Assembly (NCBI GenBank): GCA_034687125.1
Contig: JAQGBZ010000017.1
Location: 310,001-374,000 of the forward strand
From: Neelides folsomi
Lineage: Eukaryota; Arthropoda; Collembola; Neelipleona; Neelidae
Length of the DNA stretch: 64,000 bases
Direction of reading: 5' to 3'
How positions within the stretch are numbered: position 1 is the first letter of the stretch; each line of letters opens with the position of its first letter. A program made the translations under genes and the position numbers. This document shows, one piece after another, positions 1 to 11,844 of this stretch. The notes beneath the pieces are model-generated. The model was not told the origin of the DNA, did not search any database, and was given only the letters and a program-made list of their open reading frames with translations.

Positions 1-3000
1 ACCAAATTTGTATCGAGGACTCGACAATTACTCCAATTTATAACATTGTCCCTCTTCTTACGCGCCTCCTTATTTAAATCTTATGTATTTAAGATGAAAA
101 ATTAAAGAAGCGGGGTCGAACTACCATCTTCCTCCGCCCTTTTTAATACTCATTACACGTCGAGAAATGCATAAATGTGATTAGCTTGATTTGTGCTCGT
201 CCATTCCACCCATTTCCTTTAAATGACCAGGGTGGAAATGCAACAATGCCAAAGAGCCCTCGGACTTTTATGTTCCAATGGATCATGTAAAAATGTAAAA
301 GACGTGTTTATGAGGAAAAATGCTGTTTTCTTTTTGCCTATAGTGAAAAAGAGTCGAATTTCGTGTATTTTAATTCGCATATTGGGATGAAATGTGGAGA
401 GGTTCATTAGTCGTTAAAGTTGCGGTCTTATCATTTCCCTTATGGTTTCCATCACCAATGTATTACATACATATGATAATCTCACGGTTCAACTTCATCT
501 GTCCTGGAGGTGTATGGTAATATGTTGAAATTTCACTCCTAGCATTTGGAACCACCAACACCCTTAGAGAAAAATATCACTCACGAACATCCTCTCAACC
601 CAACAATAAATTATAAACCTGCAAATTAGCAGACGCTCCTATTCAATTATTTTCTCATTCGCTTGTGCTCTATCCATTACAAACGAATTCATTCATAATT
701 TTATTGGAGAATATGTATCACAATACTAGTTTTTGCACGCGTTGAATGTTTTTGATCTTTTATGTCATCAATATAATTATTGAAGGAATAATTATATACA
801 CACACGAATTTATTAAATCTAAACTCATTGATCACACACCTTATCTTATATGTGCACCTTACTTTATCCTTACTTTATCTTTATCTCATATAATAATCTT
901 ACAGACCAAGTAAAAGTATTATAAGTTATGAAAGATTAGGAGTAATAGGTGAAATCTTTAAATGGTTGTTGTCAAAATAAGAGAAAATTTTAAAATGAAA
1001 TGACTGGGATTGAAATCTAACAAGGTGCTAATTCCCATTACTAACATAACTTGCCTCCTCCGGTTAAAATATTTCCTAATAAAATGGTGGTCAAAGAGGA
1101 CCATTTAACATCAAGTTCCTCACCCTCTTTCAGATAGGAGAAACGAAGGCACCTACATAATGTGTGTGAGTGTGTTATTTTGACAGTGAGTGAATGAATG
1201 GGCAGAATTTTGAAAGTTATGAGCGTCAGCGTCAAATGGGCAGTGATTTTGGCTGACATAAAGCCTTCGTCCTCCACCTAAGTGTTGTTATTATAATGAG
1301 GATCTCTGGTGAATGGTGGAGATTTTTTGAAGCCGTGAATATTAAATGAGTAGATCTTTGAATCACCTTAAAAGGCTCCCCTTCTCTCCACAAGGCGACC
1401 ACCACACAGTCCGCGTACAATGGGGGAGGAGAGTCCTCCATACAAGACACTTTGACTCTCACAGTCGCGAAGAGGAAAAAATTGGGAATTGAAGATGATC
1501 TCATTTCTCTTTTCATTACCTCTTCCCTTGGGAGTATCAGCAAGTGAGTGCTTGTGAGGTAATGGAAAGGTTGGCCGTTTAATGTTTCATTAGTTATGGA
1601 CTCCCCACATCCTTCTTCTCTTCCTCTTCTTAATTATTCCAAATTGTCATCTTTATTTTCAACTACTTAACTACTTGTATGCATTCCTTACCCGGACTCC
1701 CCACCGCTTAAACAAGAATGAGACTACTTTGGTCTTTACGTCTTTTTCCAACTCTGTCATTCAAAGAGAAAATTACATAACTAATTGTAAGTTCGAATAA
1801 ATAATAATTTTTATTTTATGCATAAATATTTGTATGTATATAAGTACATGGAAGTATTATAAAAAATAAATTCAAAACCCATCTTCTGAAAATAAACGAA
1901 AAGCATTTTATCATGCAAATAACCATTTGGCAAATGGAATAAAACTGCAGAATTGAGAATAATTTTCTTGTGTGCGCCATATTTTATATTACATAAAATA
2001 TAATAGTAGGATGAAAAAATAATAAAAACTTCATATATTTTTGAATCTTTTATACGAATGTAATTTACTTTATAGCAATGGGATGAATAATAAAAAGCGT
2101 GTTAAATAGAATTATATACGATCACAACAATGTACAACATGACATAAAAAATATAATATCTTTAGTTAAATAAGATACAAGGAGCAAAACCTTTTAAAAC
2201 TTTTTTAATGTGTAGTGTGTTTGTGTTTAACGCAAGTAAAATCTGATTTAATTGTCCTTGGTAAAAGGTAAAGGGCAAAGAGAATGTCGAGATTCAACAC
2301 CTGTGCATTCTGCAGGTGAAGTTTATTGAAAGTTTTTAAAACCCAATCCCACATGCATTTTATTAGCTCTTGTAATTTCCAATTTTTGACATTTCCTTTT
2401 TGACCAATCCGCGAGGGAGCAATTAAGATAGTTAAAGATAAATGGAGGTTTGGGGGATGGGAAAAGTTACTAGAAGATTAAAAACCTTGTAGCCCAACTT
2501 GAACTACCATTTAAGGATTCATTCTTTATTTCACTCCTTTAGACGGTCTCATTGAGATTCAACGTCTGGCGTAGCCTTTTTGCTTTATGAACCTCCGTTC
2601 GATTCTTCCTTACTTGAGATTTACAAGGAGCCGCCTAATATTATCGAGGATAACTTAATAACTGTGTGGGAGATGAATGGTCATTTGTAATGGAGAGGTC
2701 CTTATGGCTTCAAAATAAGCATAGGGAAATGATTTGCACAAAACGAGCGAATAGGGGGTCAATAAAAAATGAATGTTGTTGAATGTGCCGAACTTGGGTT
2801 CCCCCATTGTTTCCGACTGTTCTTCAAAATCCATTCTCATTCATTCGGGGCTCGAAGGTTCCGAGGGAAGATGAAGGAGAGTCAATACAATTTAGCACAA
2901 TAAATAGTTTGTATGTGGAGATAAATCTCCTGATTGATTGAGCTCCTCTGATGCAATCATGTGTAATTTTCTGACGGTTCAAGGAAGCGGTGAGATTCCT

Positions 3001-3959
3001 TTATTGGTATGCTTCTCCAGCTCCTTAAATTGAAGTATTACCAACGTGGTAACATTAAAAGGTAAAGAGCTTTCATGTCAACCCAAGGGCTCTGCATGCT
3101 ACAGAGATAGCATTTATTGAGAGTAGCGCAAATTCGTATTTTTGATTCATGATCAATAAATCGAAATATAAACTTTCCTTATTGTGGAGACTTATCAACT
3201 CCATCGCAGTCATCTACTTCTCCTTATCTCCTTCTCATCAAATCAAAAGATGCGGGGAATAAATATGTGAAAGCTTTGGAGAACTCGAACAAATTCTTCA
3301 ATGCCGCCATCGTAAATTGTGTTTGATAAGAGAGAAACTACTTGGGAATTTTGAGATATAAAATATTCCAACATACTTTTCTTCCTATTTGGCACGAATA
3401 GAAAAAGATGAAAAAATTATGGGATATAAATCATATCTAAAACATGAATATCGATTAGTTATTTTTTTCTTAAATATTAGATGTGATATACTCATCATGA
3501 CTTTGGAAAAGAGTTGAGATGTGATCAATATATACCTACATTTATTTTTTTATGTTAAGACAAATATGATATGGCTGAATATCATATCTTTGTGCAATAT
3601 ATTAATATACATATAATGTATGTTACATATTTATTAAAAATAATAATACAAACCTATATAAGTAGGTACATACGTACAATTATATTGAAAAAACAATTTC
3701 AAATGCATTTCTCAAAATGCCTCTTGGATAAAATTCATTGTCCCAAACGTCTAAACCCTGAATCTGTTTGAAAGCTAAAGTGAAGAAACAATTTTCTTTT
3801 TGGATTGCGTTTTTGTAATTTGAAAAGTGTTAAAATACCTATGCAATTTTCTAATTACTAAATATTACAAATTGTTAATTATAAAGTGACAAGTTTGTAA
3901 AGAATTAAAGCCAATTAAAGTGTAACATATTATATTACTATAATAGAAGTAATTTTGAA
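1..3959. other. Intergenic, no gene seen
   Basis: I find no exon that I can support here on either strand. The open frames are short, overlap one another in several frames (for example around 1040-1540 on the minus strand) and show no domain or splice context. The sequence is AT-rich, especially at about 1740-2220 and 3360-3960. A small perfect tandem duplication of an 11-base unit (cttactttatc) lies at 858-879. The promoter of the small gene that starts at 3960 should lie at the right edge, but I see no clear core promoter motif. Confidence 0.6.
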
Positions 3960-4346
3960 ATGGAAGAAAGTAAAAAACCACAAATTCAACCCGGTGATGG
4001 AATTAGAGATGTTAAAACTACGAATGTCTTTAGAGCTCTCAATTTCGAACTTTATGCAAAACCTGTAAGTGCAATTTATGAATGAATTATTGTATTATAA
4101 TTAAAATTAAATCTGCAAGGTAAAAAATTATTTGTAGGTAATATTTAGCTATTAATCGTAATGAGTTTTAATGAGAAAATTTACCTTTAGAATAAGAAGA
4201 CGATGGCCCTTGGACTTGCTGGAATTACCTTTTGTATTGGATATTTAATATATGTCAATCTCAGTTACGATCGTTCAAAATACTACGTAGCCACTAAAGA
4301 AGACGGAAGCAAGGAACTCCAACATAAAAAGTCAAGATGGGATTGA
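3960..4346 (+). CDS. SMIM8: SMIM8-like small integral membrane protein, 2 exons
   Basis: Two coding exons, 3960-4064 and 4191-4346, are separated by a 126-nt GT-AG intron (donor gtaagt) in phase 0. Together they encode 86 residues, close to the usual size of animal SMIM8 (about 97). Seen in the sequence: a basic and polar N-terminus, the conserved block TTNVFRALNFELYAKP at about residues 20-35, a single hydrophobic segment at about 38-56 (MALGLAGITFCIGYLIYV), and a short charged tail that ends KKSRWD. The TT-x-FRA-N-EL-x-KP block and the terminal K-S-x-W-D are the hallmarks I recall for SMIM8. The exon boundary falls right after the block, before the membrane segment. The molecular role of SMIM8 is poorly known; one transmembrane pass is predicted. 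The gene converges with the DUF4789 gene, with stop codons 249 bases apart. Confidence is high for the family and low for any function. Confidence 0.9.
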
Positions 4347-4594
4347 GTGATTAAACACTTCGTTTCGTAACAATCTCACAATTAACTTTAAACATTATAT
4401 TATAAATATACGCTATTACTTATAACATTATAAATATCATGAAATGAAGATAAATATTTATAGTTTATAGAGTATGAAATGCAAATGTGAATGATTAAAT
4501 CGATTTTAGTCAAATATTGAAACTTTTAAACATTTTTTCTTGTCTTTTATTTTAATTTTACATAAATATTTTTATTCAATATAATTAAATATTT
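4347..4594. other. Convergent 3' intergenic spacer
   Basis: This short AT-rich spacer separates two genes that point at each other, so it should carry both 3' UTRs. On the minus strand an AATAAA hexamer serves the right-hand gene (see separate entry). On the plus strand I see no perfect AATAAA directly after the stop, only AT-rich variants. Confidence 0.6.
4571..4576 (-). promoter_or_regulatory. Polyadenylation signal AATAAA of the DUF4789 gene
   Basis: On the minus strand the hexamer AATAAA lies 18 bases after the TAA stop at 4595-4597. The position is plausible for a very short 3' UTR. It is inferred from the motif and its position only. Confidence 0.5.
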
Positions 4595-5727
4595 TTAACA
4601 ATGGTTTCCAATTTTTCCTTGAACACTAAAGAACTTTAGTCTTGATCCAAATCCACATTTAAATTTGATCGGATGGGCCTTTGTACAAGGTGTCTGATAG
4701 TATTCGTTCTTAACTTCAATTTCGTGATATGGAACTTGCGGATTTCTCTGAGCCTCTTGAGCAAGAAAGAGATTATCATCCCGACTCAGTTTTCCTCCAC
4801 AGAAAGGATTCTCTTTATCAAGAGAGTAAATAAGGAATCCATTTCGGCAGTATCCTAGAGTTCCAACTCGGTAGCACCTCCCTTCTTGGCTAAACCAAAA
4901 ATTCTTATCTTCGATTGTAGAAACTGGGCAATTGTGACGTTCGCAGAATGCAACGCTGTTTTGGAGAACAAGCCATTCTCCTCTTCGACACGGTCCCTAT
5001 ATAAATTTTATCCTTTACTATCACATGTTATCTTATAAATAATACAGATATCGCATATATATTGTAAATTAATTAATACAATATAAATATATGTAATATT
5101 TTGGGTACTTGACTATAAACCGGGTAGCACCGATTTTCAGGTGGCCAAAAAGTCAAGGGTCGCATGTCACAATGATATTGAGCATATTCCTCGTGGCGAT
5201 CTTCACAATCGCAATAACCAAATCCTTTAACTCCAGGGTCTTCAAAGAATATCATATTTTCTCCTGGTATTAAAAGTCGATGCAATTATTTTAAAATAAA
5301 TTAAATATTCAATAATTTATTTGACTAGATATTTAGAATATTTTTGCCATCATGCGTTCGTTTTAAAATATTTATTAATATTGCTCAATTGCTAATGAAT
5401 AAGAATAAAATATAAATCATTAAGCATAAATGTAATTGTGTATGATTAAAGCATAAGTACCACAAGGGCCTCGACTCTTTGATGTATAACATTGACTTGT
5501 TTCTGGATCATAAATTGTGTTATCTCCATATCCAAACCCTTTACATATAGCGCTAGGAAAAATAGAAAAGAAATCGATTAAATAAAAATTAACTATAGTA
5601 GAGAGTAAAAAATGAGAACTTACGATTCTTTGACACTATAATATCTTGACCCTCTCCTACTTTCTACTATAGAAAGCACATTTAGAGAAAATACAAACAG
5701 GAAAACTTTTCCCGCAACTTTCAACAT
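4595..5727 (-). CDS. Secreted cysteine-rich DUF4789-family protein, 4 exons
   Basis: I assembled this gene from four minus-strand exons: 5727-5624, 5552-5461, 5263-5109 and 4996-4595. All junctions are GT-AG and all phases agree (104, 92, 155 and 402 nt; 250 residues plus TAA). Residues 1-22 form a signal peptide (basic start, then a hydrophobic run FLFVFSLNVLSIV). The mature part has 16 cysteines and two diagnostic motifs, GPCGE at about 63-67 and GPCRRGEWLVL at 118-128. The second is preceded by FWPPENRCYPVYSQ and followed by FCERHNCP and GRCYRVGTLGYC. The pattern C-Y-x(4)-Q-G-P-C-x2-G-E-W-L-V-L is what I know from the DUF4789 family of arthropod secreted proteins. The first GPC unit looks like a shorter second copy. 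The even number of cysteines fits an extracellular disulphide-rich fold. The biological role is unknown; cuticle or extracellular matrix is a guess. The long last exon contains the most conserved half. Confidence 0.85.
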
Positions 5728-8380
5728 AATTGCTATAAAATGTAAAGTGAGTATTAAGTTAAAAAGAATCAAAATAATAATTTTATCCGCAAGGTCCGTC
5801 CTTGGCCTTAGTCAACGCCACAATGAATGTCTTCGAGTCACACACACACGCCTCAATTGGTAGACTTCTTAAATGTCAGTTCGTGAGGTGTTTGCGCAAA
5901 ATGAGCGACTTAAGTTAAATGAGGCAGAACTGGGAGCCCAGGTGTGAATCGGCCAGGTGCTTACATTTTTTGGAACATTCTTGAAGACCATCAAAGTACT
6001 TTAAACTACCATTTACGTAAACCGTAACATATGAAAGATAATTCTATTATACTCTGCATAGTAAAGGAGTTCCGACATAAACCAGTTTAATGACACTTCT
6101 CTTATTCATCCCACTACAATGGAAATAAAAAAACTAAGAGATATATTACAAGTCTTATGCGAATAATCTGAGTATTAATGGTGAAAATTCTGCTTAAACA
6201 TGACGTGAGTATTGTTATACCAAACCTCCCATTGTTATTTATTCCAACTGGGCTGGAAGATACGTATTTGATACATGTATTAATACAGGCCATATATTAT
6301 CTTAAGAACCAGTTTCGTTTTTCTGACTTCCCTTTCCGAATTAATTTTATCTAATTGAGTGAAGAGATTTCTATTCAATGCCAAGGCGTAACTTCACAAT
6401 CAAAAGAGATTCTTTCATATTAGCCAATAGCTTAATGCTTTAATCAAAGATAACATTATCGTAACTAAAAGCCAATTAATAATTGTTAGGAATTTAAAGA
6501 GTCAATTGTGAATGCTAATGAACCAACCTTTTTGCTATTCATCATCAACTTTTGATCTATTCTCAACTGCTTTTCAACTTTTCAGTGCATTTTACTTTAT
6601 AAAGATGTTTTACTGTAAATACCCTTTACTGTAAATATTACACTTGTCACCTCGGGGCTCTTCATTTCATCTCAACTTCCTAATCCATAAACATACAGCC
6701 AAAGTTTGTATAACTAACGGCATAAGGAAAACTACGCAATAAGTTGATCCGTTGAAGGATTAGTTTTTTGATTATTATAAAAAAACTATATTAACTTTTT
6801 TATAGTTAATTACTCAACCTAGAGTTTAATGCTAGAAATTGAGTTATTGACTTGCACTGCCGTTTTGTTATTTTGTTATTATTTACATTTATGCATCTCT
6901 TTATTTCATGATTGCGTTGAAAGCCGTAAGCCAACATTTTTGATACCTTATTATTAAATACACATAATATTATTTAAATATGTTTATATGTAAATTGTAT
7001 GTAATCAGAGAATACAATACTATAGTTTATAGTACACTGTATACTTTTTTTTACATAAAATCACCATACATAATAAGTTAAGTACCTATTACCTAGTACG
7101 ATCGAATAGCCGCGATAAACGCTAAACATTTAGGTGATCTGCGAAAAATTTTTAGATCTAAAAATCACATAGTTTGACGGTAAAGCTAAAACTTTGATCG
7201 CATCCACCATTATATTTGTATCATATATTCTTTAAATATGTTTTACTTTGTACCGTTCATAATATTCGTCAATCCTATTGTTGCATACCTAAATTCATTT
7301 ATACCTCTATGAATATAAATTTAATCTTTCTAATAGATTCTTTGATGTTATGCTATGTAAAGTACCAATGCATATACTAACATACTAAAATCTATTATAA
7401 TTTTCATAACTATTAGACTATTACACAATGTGTTATGTATCTGCATCTTTTCTCTTTAATAATGCTATGCTATCATAAACATAACATACCTAATACATTT
7501 TTAATGTTTGATTAGTAAACATATTGATACAATAATAGGATATAAGAAATTGGATCAATATATTAGATTTAGATTTTTTCATTCATTCACGTTATGTCAA
7601 TTAAATCATTCACATTATACATCATGTTCTGTATTGATTTGTCCTTTAAACTTTGGATAAACGATAATACCTAAGAAAAATTTTCTACACAGGAGATATT
7701 GTCTTAAGTTTTCTTGATGTATGTATGGTATAAGGATATTTTATTGTTATTTGTTAGTAATACTCAAAAATACATTTTACGTAATATAAATACAACATTC
7801 ATAGATTACTTACAGATAGAGTATATCAGTATACCTATGTATTTAAAGGTAAAAACTATCTATGGTATAACTCAACTTAATAACTTACTATAATAACCTA
7901 CTATTGTATATAAGTAGCATTTATGTAGTTAGATACTACATAAATGCGTATACATAATATTATGCTATTAATGTACCTAAATATAATTAATATAAAGGTT
8001 CAACATTTATATCCTTTATCCATGATCGTATGGCAATATAGCTTGGTAAGTATTTTATGCGTGGGTAGATTGTAATTTCATTTCGGCGGTAAATAAAAGA
8101 AACGGAAACGAGGACTGGCGGACTGGCGGAAGAGGTCTTTTTCCACTCGAAGAAAAGGAAAGAAAATGTTTGGAAGCATAACACGGTCCACGTAACTTTG
8201 AACTTTGGAAATCATTAAATGAAAAATGAGTAGCAATAATAATTTCATGGTCTCGTTTTTCTTTTGTACTCGGTTTAAGAGCATTTCATTTTGTACACCT
8301 GAAACTGCAATAATGTAAAATGGGAATCGCCGAGCTTTGCAAGCAGAGAAGTAATGGGATGTCAGAATAAGTGAAAGAAG
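5728..8380. other. AT-rich intergenic region
   Basis: This region lies between the start of the DUF4789 gene and the end of the copine gene, both on the minus strand. I find no supportable exon. Its left part (about 5780-5960) is less AT-rich and may be the promoter region of the DUF4789 gene. From about 6950 to 8000 it is very AT-rich with many short TA-rich palindromic stretches, including a perfect 13-bp hairpin (separate entry). Overlapping short frames at 7990-8280 on the minus strand look like chance. Confidence 0.55.
7917..7947. repeat. Perfect inverted repeat, 13-bp arms, 5-nt loop
   Basis: The left arm gcatttatgtagt (7917-7929) is the exact reverse complement of the right arm actacataaatgc (7935-7947), with tagat between them. 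The pairing stops outside the arms. It lies in AT-rich intergenic DNA about 430 bases beyond the copine stop codon. No transposon ends or target duplications were recognised around it. Confidence 0.85.
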
Positions 8381-11300
8381 TCAAGCGGGCTTCAAAAAAG
8401 TCTTGGTTTGGATGTTCCCAGGCACGAGGCCTTTGGATTTCATAAAAGAGGTGAGCTGTTCAGGGATTTCCGCGAGGACTTCTTGAGCCAATCGTTCTTG
8501 GGCCATTTTGTTGACGTTCTCGTTGAACTTCTCTTTCCGCTGTGAAGCTCCAAATCCGTCGGTCTTCTCATTCGGCGTAGGTGGACGAATTCGGTCCCGA
8601 ATCCCCTTACCCACTACAAACAAATCCCATCAAAATTTATTAAACAACCTTTCACAACCTGTCGAGGCGAGCCAGGACTGTGCGTTTCGGAAAGGAACGA
8701 ACTGAACAATGTCCCTTGCAGCCATCTTCCCTTTGTAGGAAATCCGGACCGAGTCTCCGTCCAACTCCTCCATCGCTTCAAAATCTAATGTTTTGAGACG
8801 GAATTGAACTCCAAATATCGCTTGACCCATTTCCCTCAATTGCCCCATTACCTTCAAACCCGACTCCAACGATGATAATTGAAACTAGAAAGGGGAAAGA
8901 AATGTCATATTAGACAGAGAAAAGCTGAGGGAGGCGGAAAAAGGTCAAAAGTTTCACCTGGATTTGTAGACGCATTTACGATCGCCTGGAAGGAAAGAGA
9001 AAAGTGAAAGGAAGCCCTTAGCCCTATTTAATAGCAAAAAGAGTAAAAATGATTTCTTTTGCCTCTTTCGTCTGCGGCATGTCCGTGATAACTCCGTCGG
9101 TGATAATGAGGAGCACGAAGTAATGATCTCCATTCTGGTGTTTCCCCGCTAATTCCGAAACGTGCTTGATGACGGGTGCGAAGTTGGTAGGGGCGTAGAG
9201 TTCGATCCTGTTCAGACAATTTCGGTAGCCTTCCAACACTCCGGGGATTCCATAGCAGTAACCAGAGTCGGCAAGCGTCACAAAAAAATTATGCGAAACT
9301 TGGTTTTGCGGAGGGATTTTGGCTCCGAATCCATAAACAGGGAACAATTTGTCCGTCGCGTAGTCTTCGATGATTCCCCCGACGGCTTGAATTGCCTGCT
9401 CGTACGGGTTCGGCTTCTCTTCGCCCTCGGAGCTAAAGTGGAGAGACGACTTGTCTCGCGGGTGCCCATTTGAGGCTGTCTCATTCAATCCAAACATTTC
9501 AATTTACAGAATCGCCCTCACACTCCACTCACAAGTAAAGTCGATGGAAATGCAGCAATGAATCTGCGTCCCGTTTTGAATATCTAAAAACCATATCAAA
9601 CATTATTTATGAAACCACAACCATAAATGTATCATATCATTAAATTGGATCCCACATTATATTATAAAATTTATAATACATCTATACTGCCTTCATCCTT
9701 GTCAACCCAACTTTACATCTTTGACCTCTAAATTATTGGGTTAAGAGCTGGAACATTAGATCCATGCATGTTGAGAATTTAAATAATATTTAATTGTATG
9801 CAATAAATATAAATTTATTTTAGCAGTGCATCGTTCTTATTTGCACGTACAGCGGTCGGTCAACATGGGCTAATGGGTTGTTAATGCAATTTTCCTTTTC
9901 CTTTTATGAGATCCTTGCATGCTGAGGTCTCCAAACTAGTCGAAAGAATATAAATGCGAAATGACCCCAACTAAAACTTTTTAACTATTTTACATTCCAA
10001 CATAATGTATTCTTTACGTACAGTCGAGGAAAGTGTAGATTGGACTTATTTTGCAGAGTAGAATGACCACGCTGCCGGTCGTCTTCTATATAAAGAGAGG
10101 AAAGTTAAGAAAAGTTATTGGGGATTTGGGGTGTAGTTGACTGGCTTACTTTCCCATCGTCCCTTGAGAGTGGGAGTCCCACCGTTCCATTCTCCACCAT
10201 TTTTTGAAGAGTTGTGAGAGAGTAGCCGAGAGATTTCCCTGAGCGTGAGAATTGGGATTGGAAGACTTCGATCTTTACTGTCAGATCTTTATTTCCATTG
10301 CATAATCTCCGCAGAGAGATCGTACAACTCTCCCATTCGGGATTGTGGCCTGGAATTCGATTATTGAATTTCCGCTTTTATTAAACCATATACTAATATC
10401 AACATCAACACACATATAGTATTGTGTTGTGTAGTACATACATATAAAATATAGTATACCATACACTCTTTGCTTTCTCTTTTTCTATCCTCTCCGCATT
10501 TTAACATATAAGTTTACATTTTCAGTTTGAACGCATCAGAATATTCGAATGGTATATCTATTGTATGTTTTTGTATATTATGTCTTTACCTTTTGCCTCT
10601 TTGCTCCTGTGGGATAGGACATATTTCCCTGCCTCGTTGAGCCTCGATATTGTAAAGTAGGTTGTCGGAGATAAACAGAGGCAGCTTTTGAATCCCAAGC
10701 TGCTTCCACCAAGTCTGATCGTCGCCTATAACACAAAATCCTCTCAAATAAAAAGAAAGGGCTCGAAAGTCAAACGGCCCTTGAGACCAGCTAAAGAATT
10801 ACACATTTAATACTAATAACATTTTTAGTACAAATGCTAGAATTTATTAGTTTGAGAGCATTGTTCAATGAGGCTCACTTCGTCTTTGAGGGACGCGAGC
10901 TCTTCGGCAGTAAGTATGATTGTCCCTATTTAAATAAATGCTGGTTAATTTACAGAGTTATTAGTTATTGAGCAGTTGTTGCGATTAATTTATATTACCT
11001 AATTGTAAGTAGGCATTTATATAATAGGGGGAATTGAAGCGTTTGGGGCCAATTGACCCCTTGCACACAAAGCTACTTATATGAGAGAAAGTCATATTTG
11101 GGAAGAGTGGGAATTAAAGTTAAATTAAGCGTAGAGTCACATCGATTTCATTTTAGCGATAGGGAATCATTAGGGAGTTGGGCTGATGGTAGTAACTACA
11201 TAGGTATACTTGTAATGTTACCAGCTGCCTTTTCAGCTGCAATGTTCGCATCATTGAGCGGAATGGAGTAGCCTGAAGAGCCAGACGAGACAATTTGGGC

Positions 11301-11844
11301 GATCGTGCACTCGGCGTGGCCGAGGAAGTCGTGCTTGTCCAAATCAGTCGATGGCTTGTCAACATCATAAATCTCAAACCGCATCAGCTGCTTCTCCTCA
11401 AAGTAATACTCGAGTGTCGCCTGAAACAGAAATTAGACCATTTGGGATAGGGGAAAGGTAGGGAGAGTTGTGTAATGGCCTTATTATTACTTTTTCCGCA
11501 AAGTCAGGATTCAAGTCCTAGAAATTATTCCAAAAGTTTAGTCATAAATCCGGACAGAGATGATTTTTAATTGTCCGTATTATGACTTACATTCTGAATT
11601 ATTTCACTCCGGATCAATTCAATGAAATGGTTGTACCCGGGTGGCTGATGATAAACGACGCACATAGGATCAGACTTTGAAAGGATATCTTTGTTTATGA
11701 GCCCCCTGGAAAAATGAGAAATTGAGGAAGATGAGGAATGGGTCAAACATTTGGAAAACTCCACCTGCAAGAAATGGAGATTTCAACAGTCGAAGTTGGG
11801 GCTGCAGCAGTTCCAGGAACAAACTCCGGCTCTTTCTTAAACAT
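8381..11844 (-). CDS. Copine (C2A-C2B-vWA/copine domain), 14 coding exons
   Basis: Copines bind phospholipid membranes in response to calcium and recruit partners through a von Willebrand A-like domain. Exons on the minus strand: 11844-11765, 11705-11591, 11517-11491, 11420-11222, 10925-10879, 10725-10590, 10349-10150, 10085-10022, 9583-9533, 9475-9063, 8985-8958, 8884-8852, 8784-8659 and 8613-8381; 583 residues, all phases agree. C2A covers about residues 18-150 ([16 protein letters not shown], then [17 protein letters not shown]). C2B covers about 153-280 and the copine domain about 285-583, with the MIDAS-like DFTSSNG at 304-310, then [32 protein letters not shown] and [21 protein letters not shown]2A keeps most acidic loop residues, but C2B has lost them (see findings). 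The ATG follows a strong acceptor (tttccag at 11850), so a 5' UTR exon lies upstream. One intron appears to be GC-AG. Confidence 0.93.

Noticed and set aside
1041-1543. Two overlapping minus-strand frames near the left end
   Set aside because: Mutually overlapping, no domain, no splice partner.
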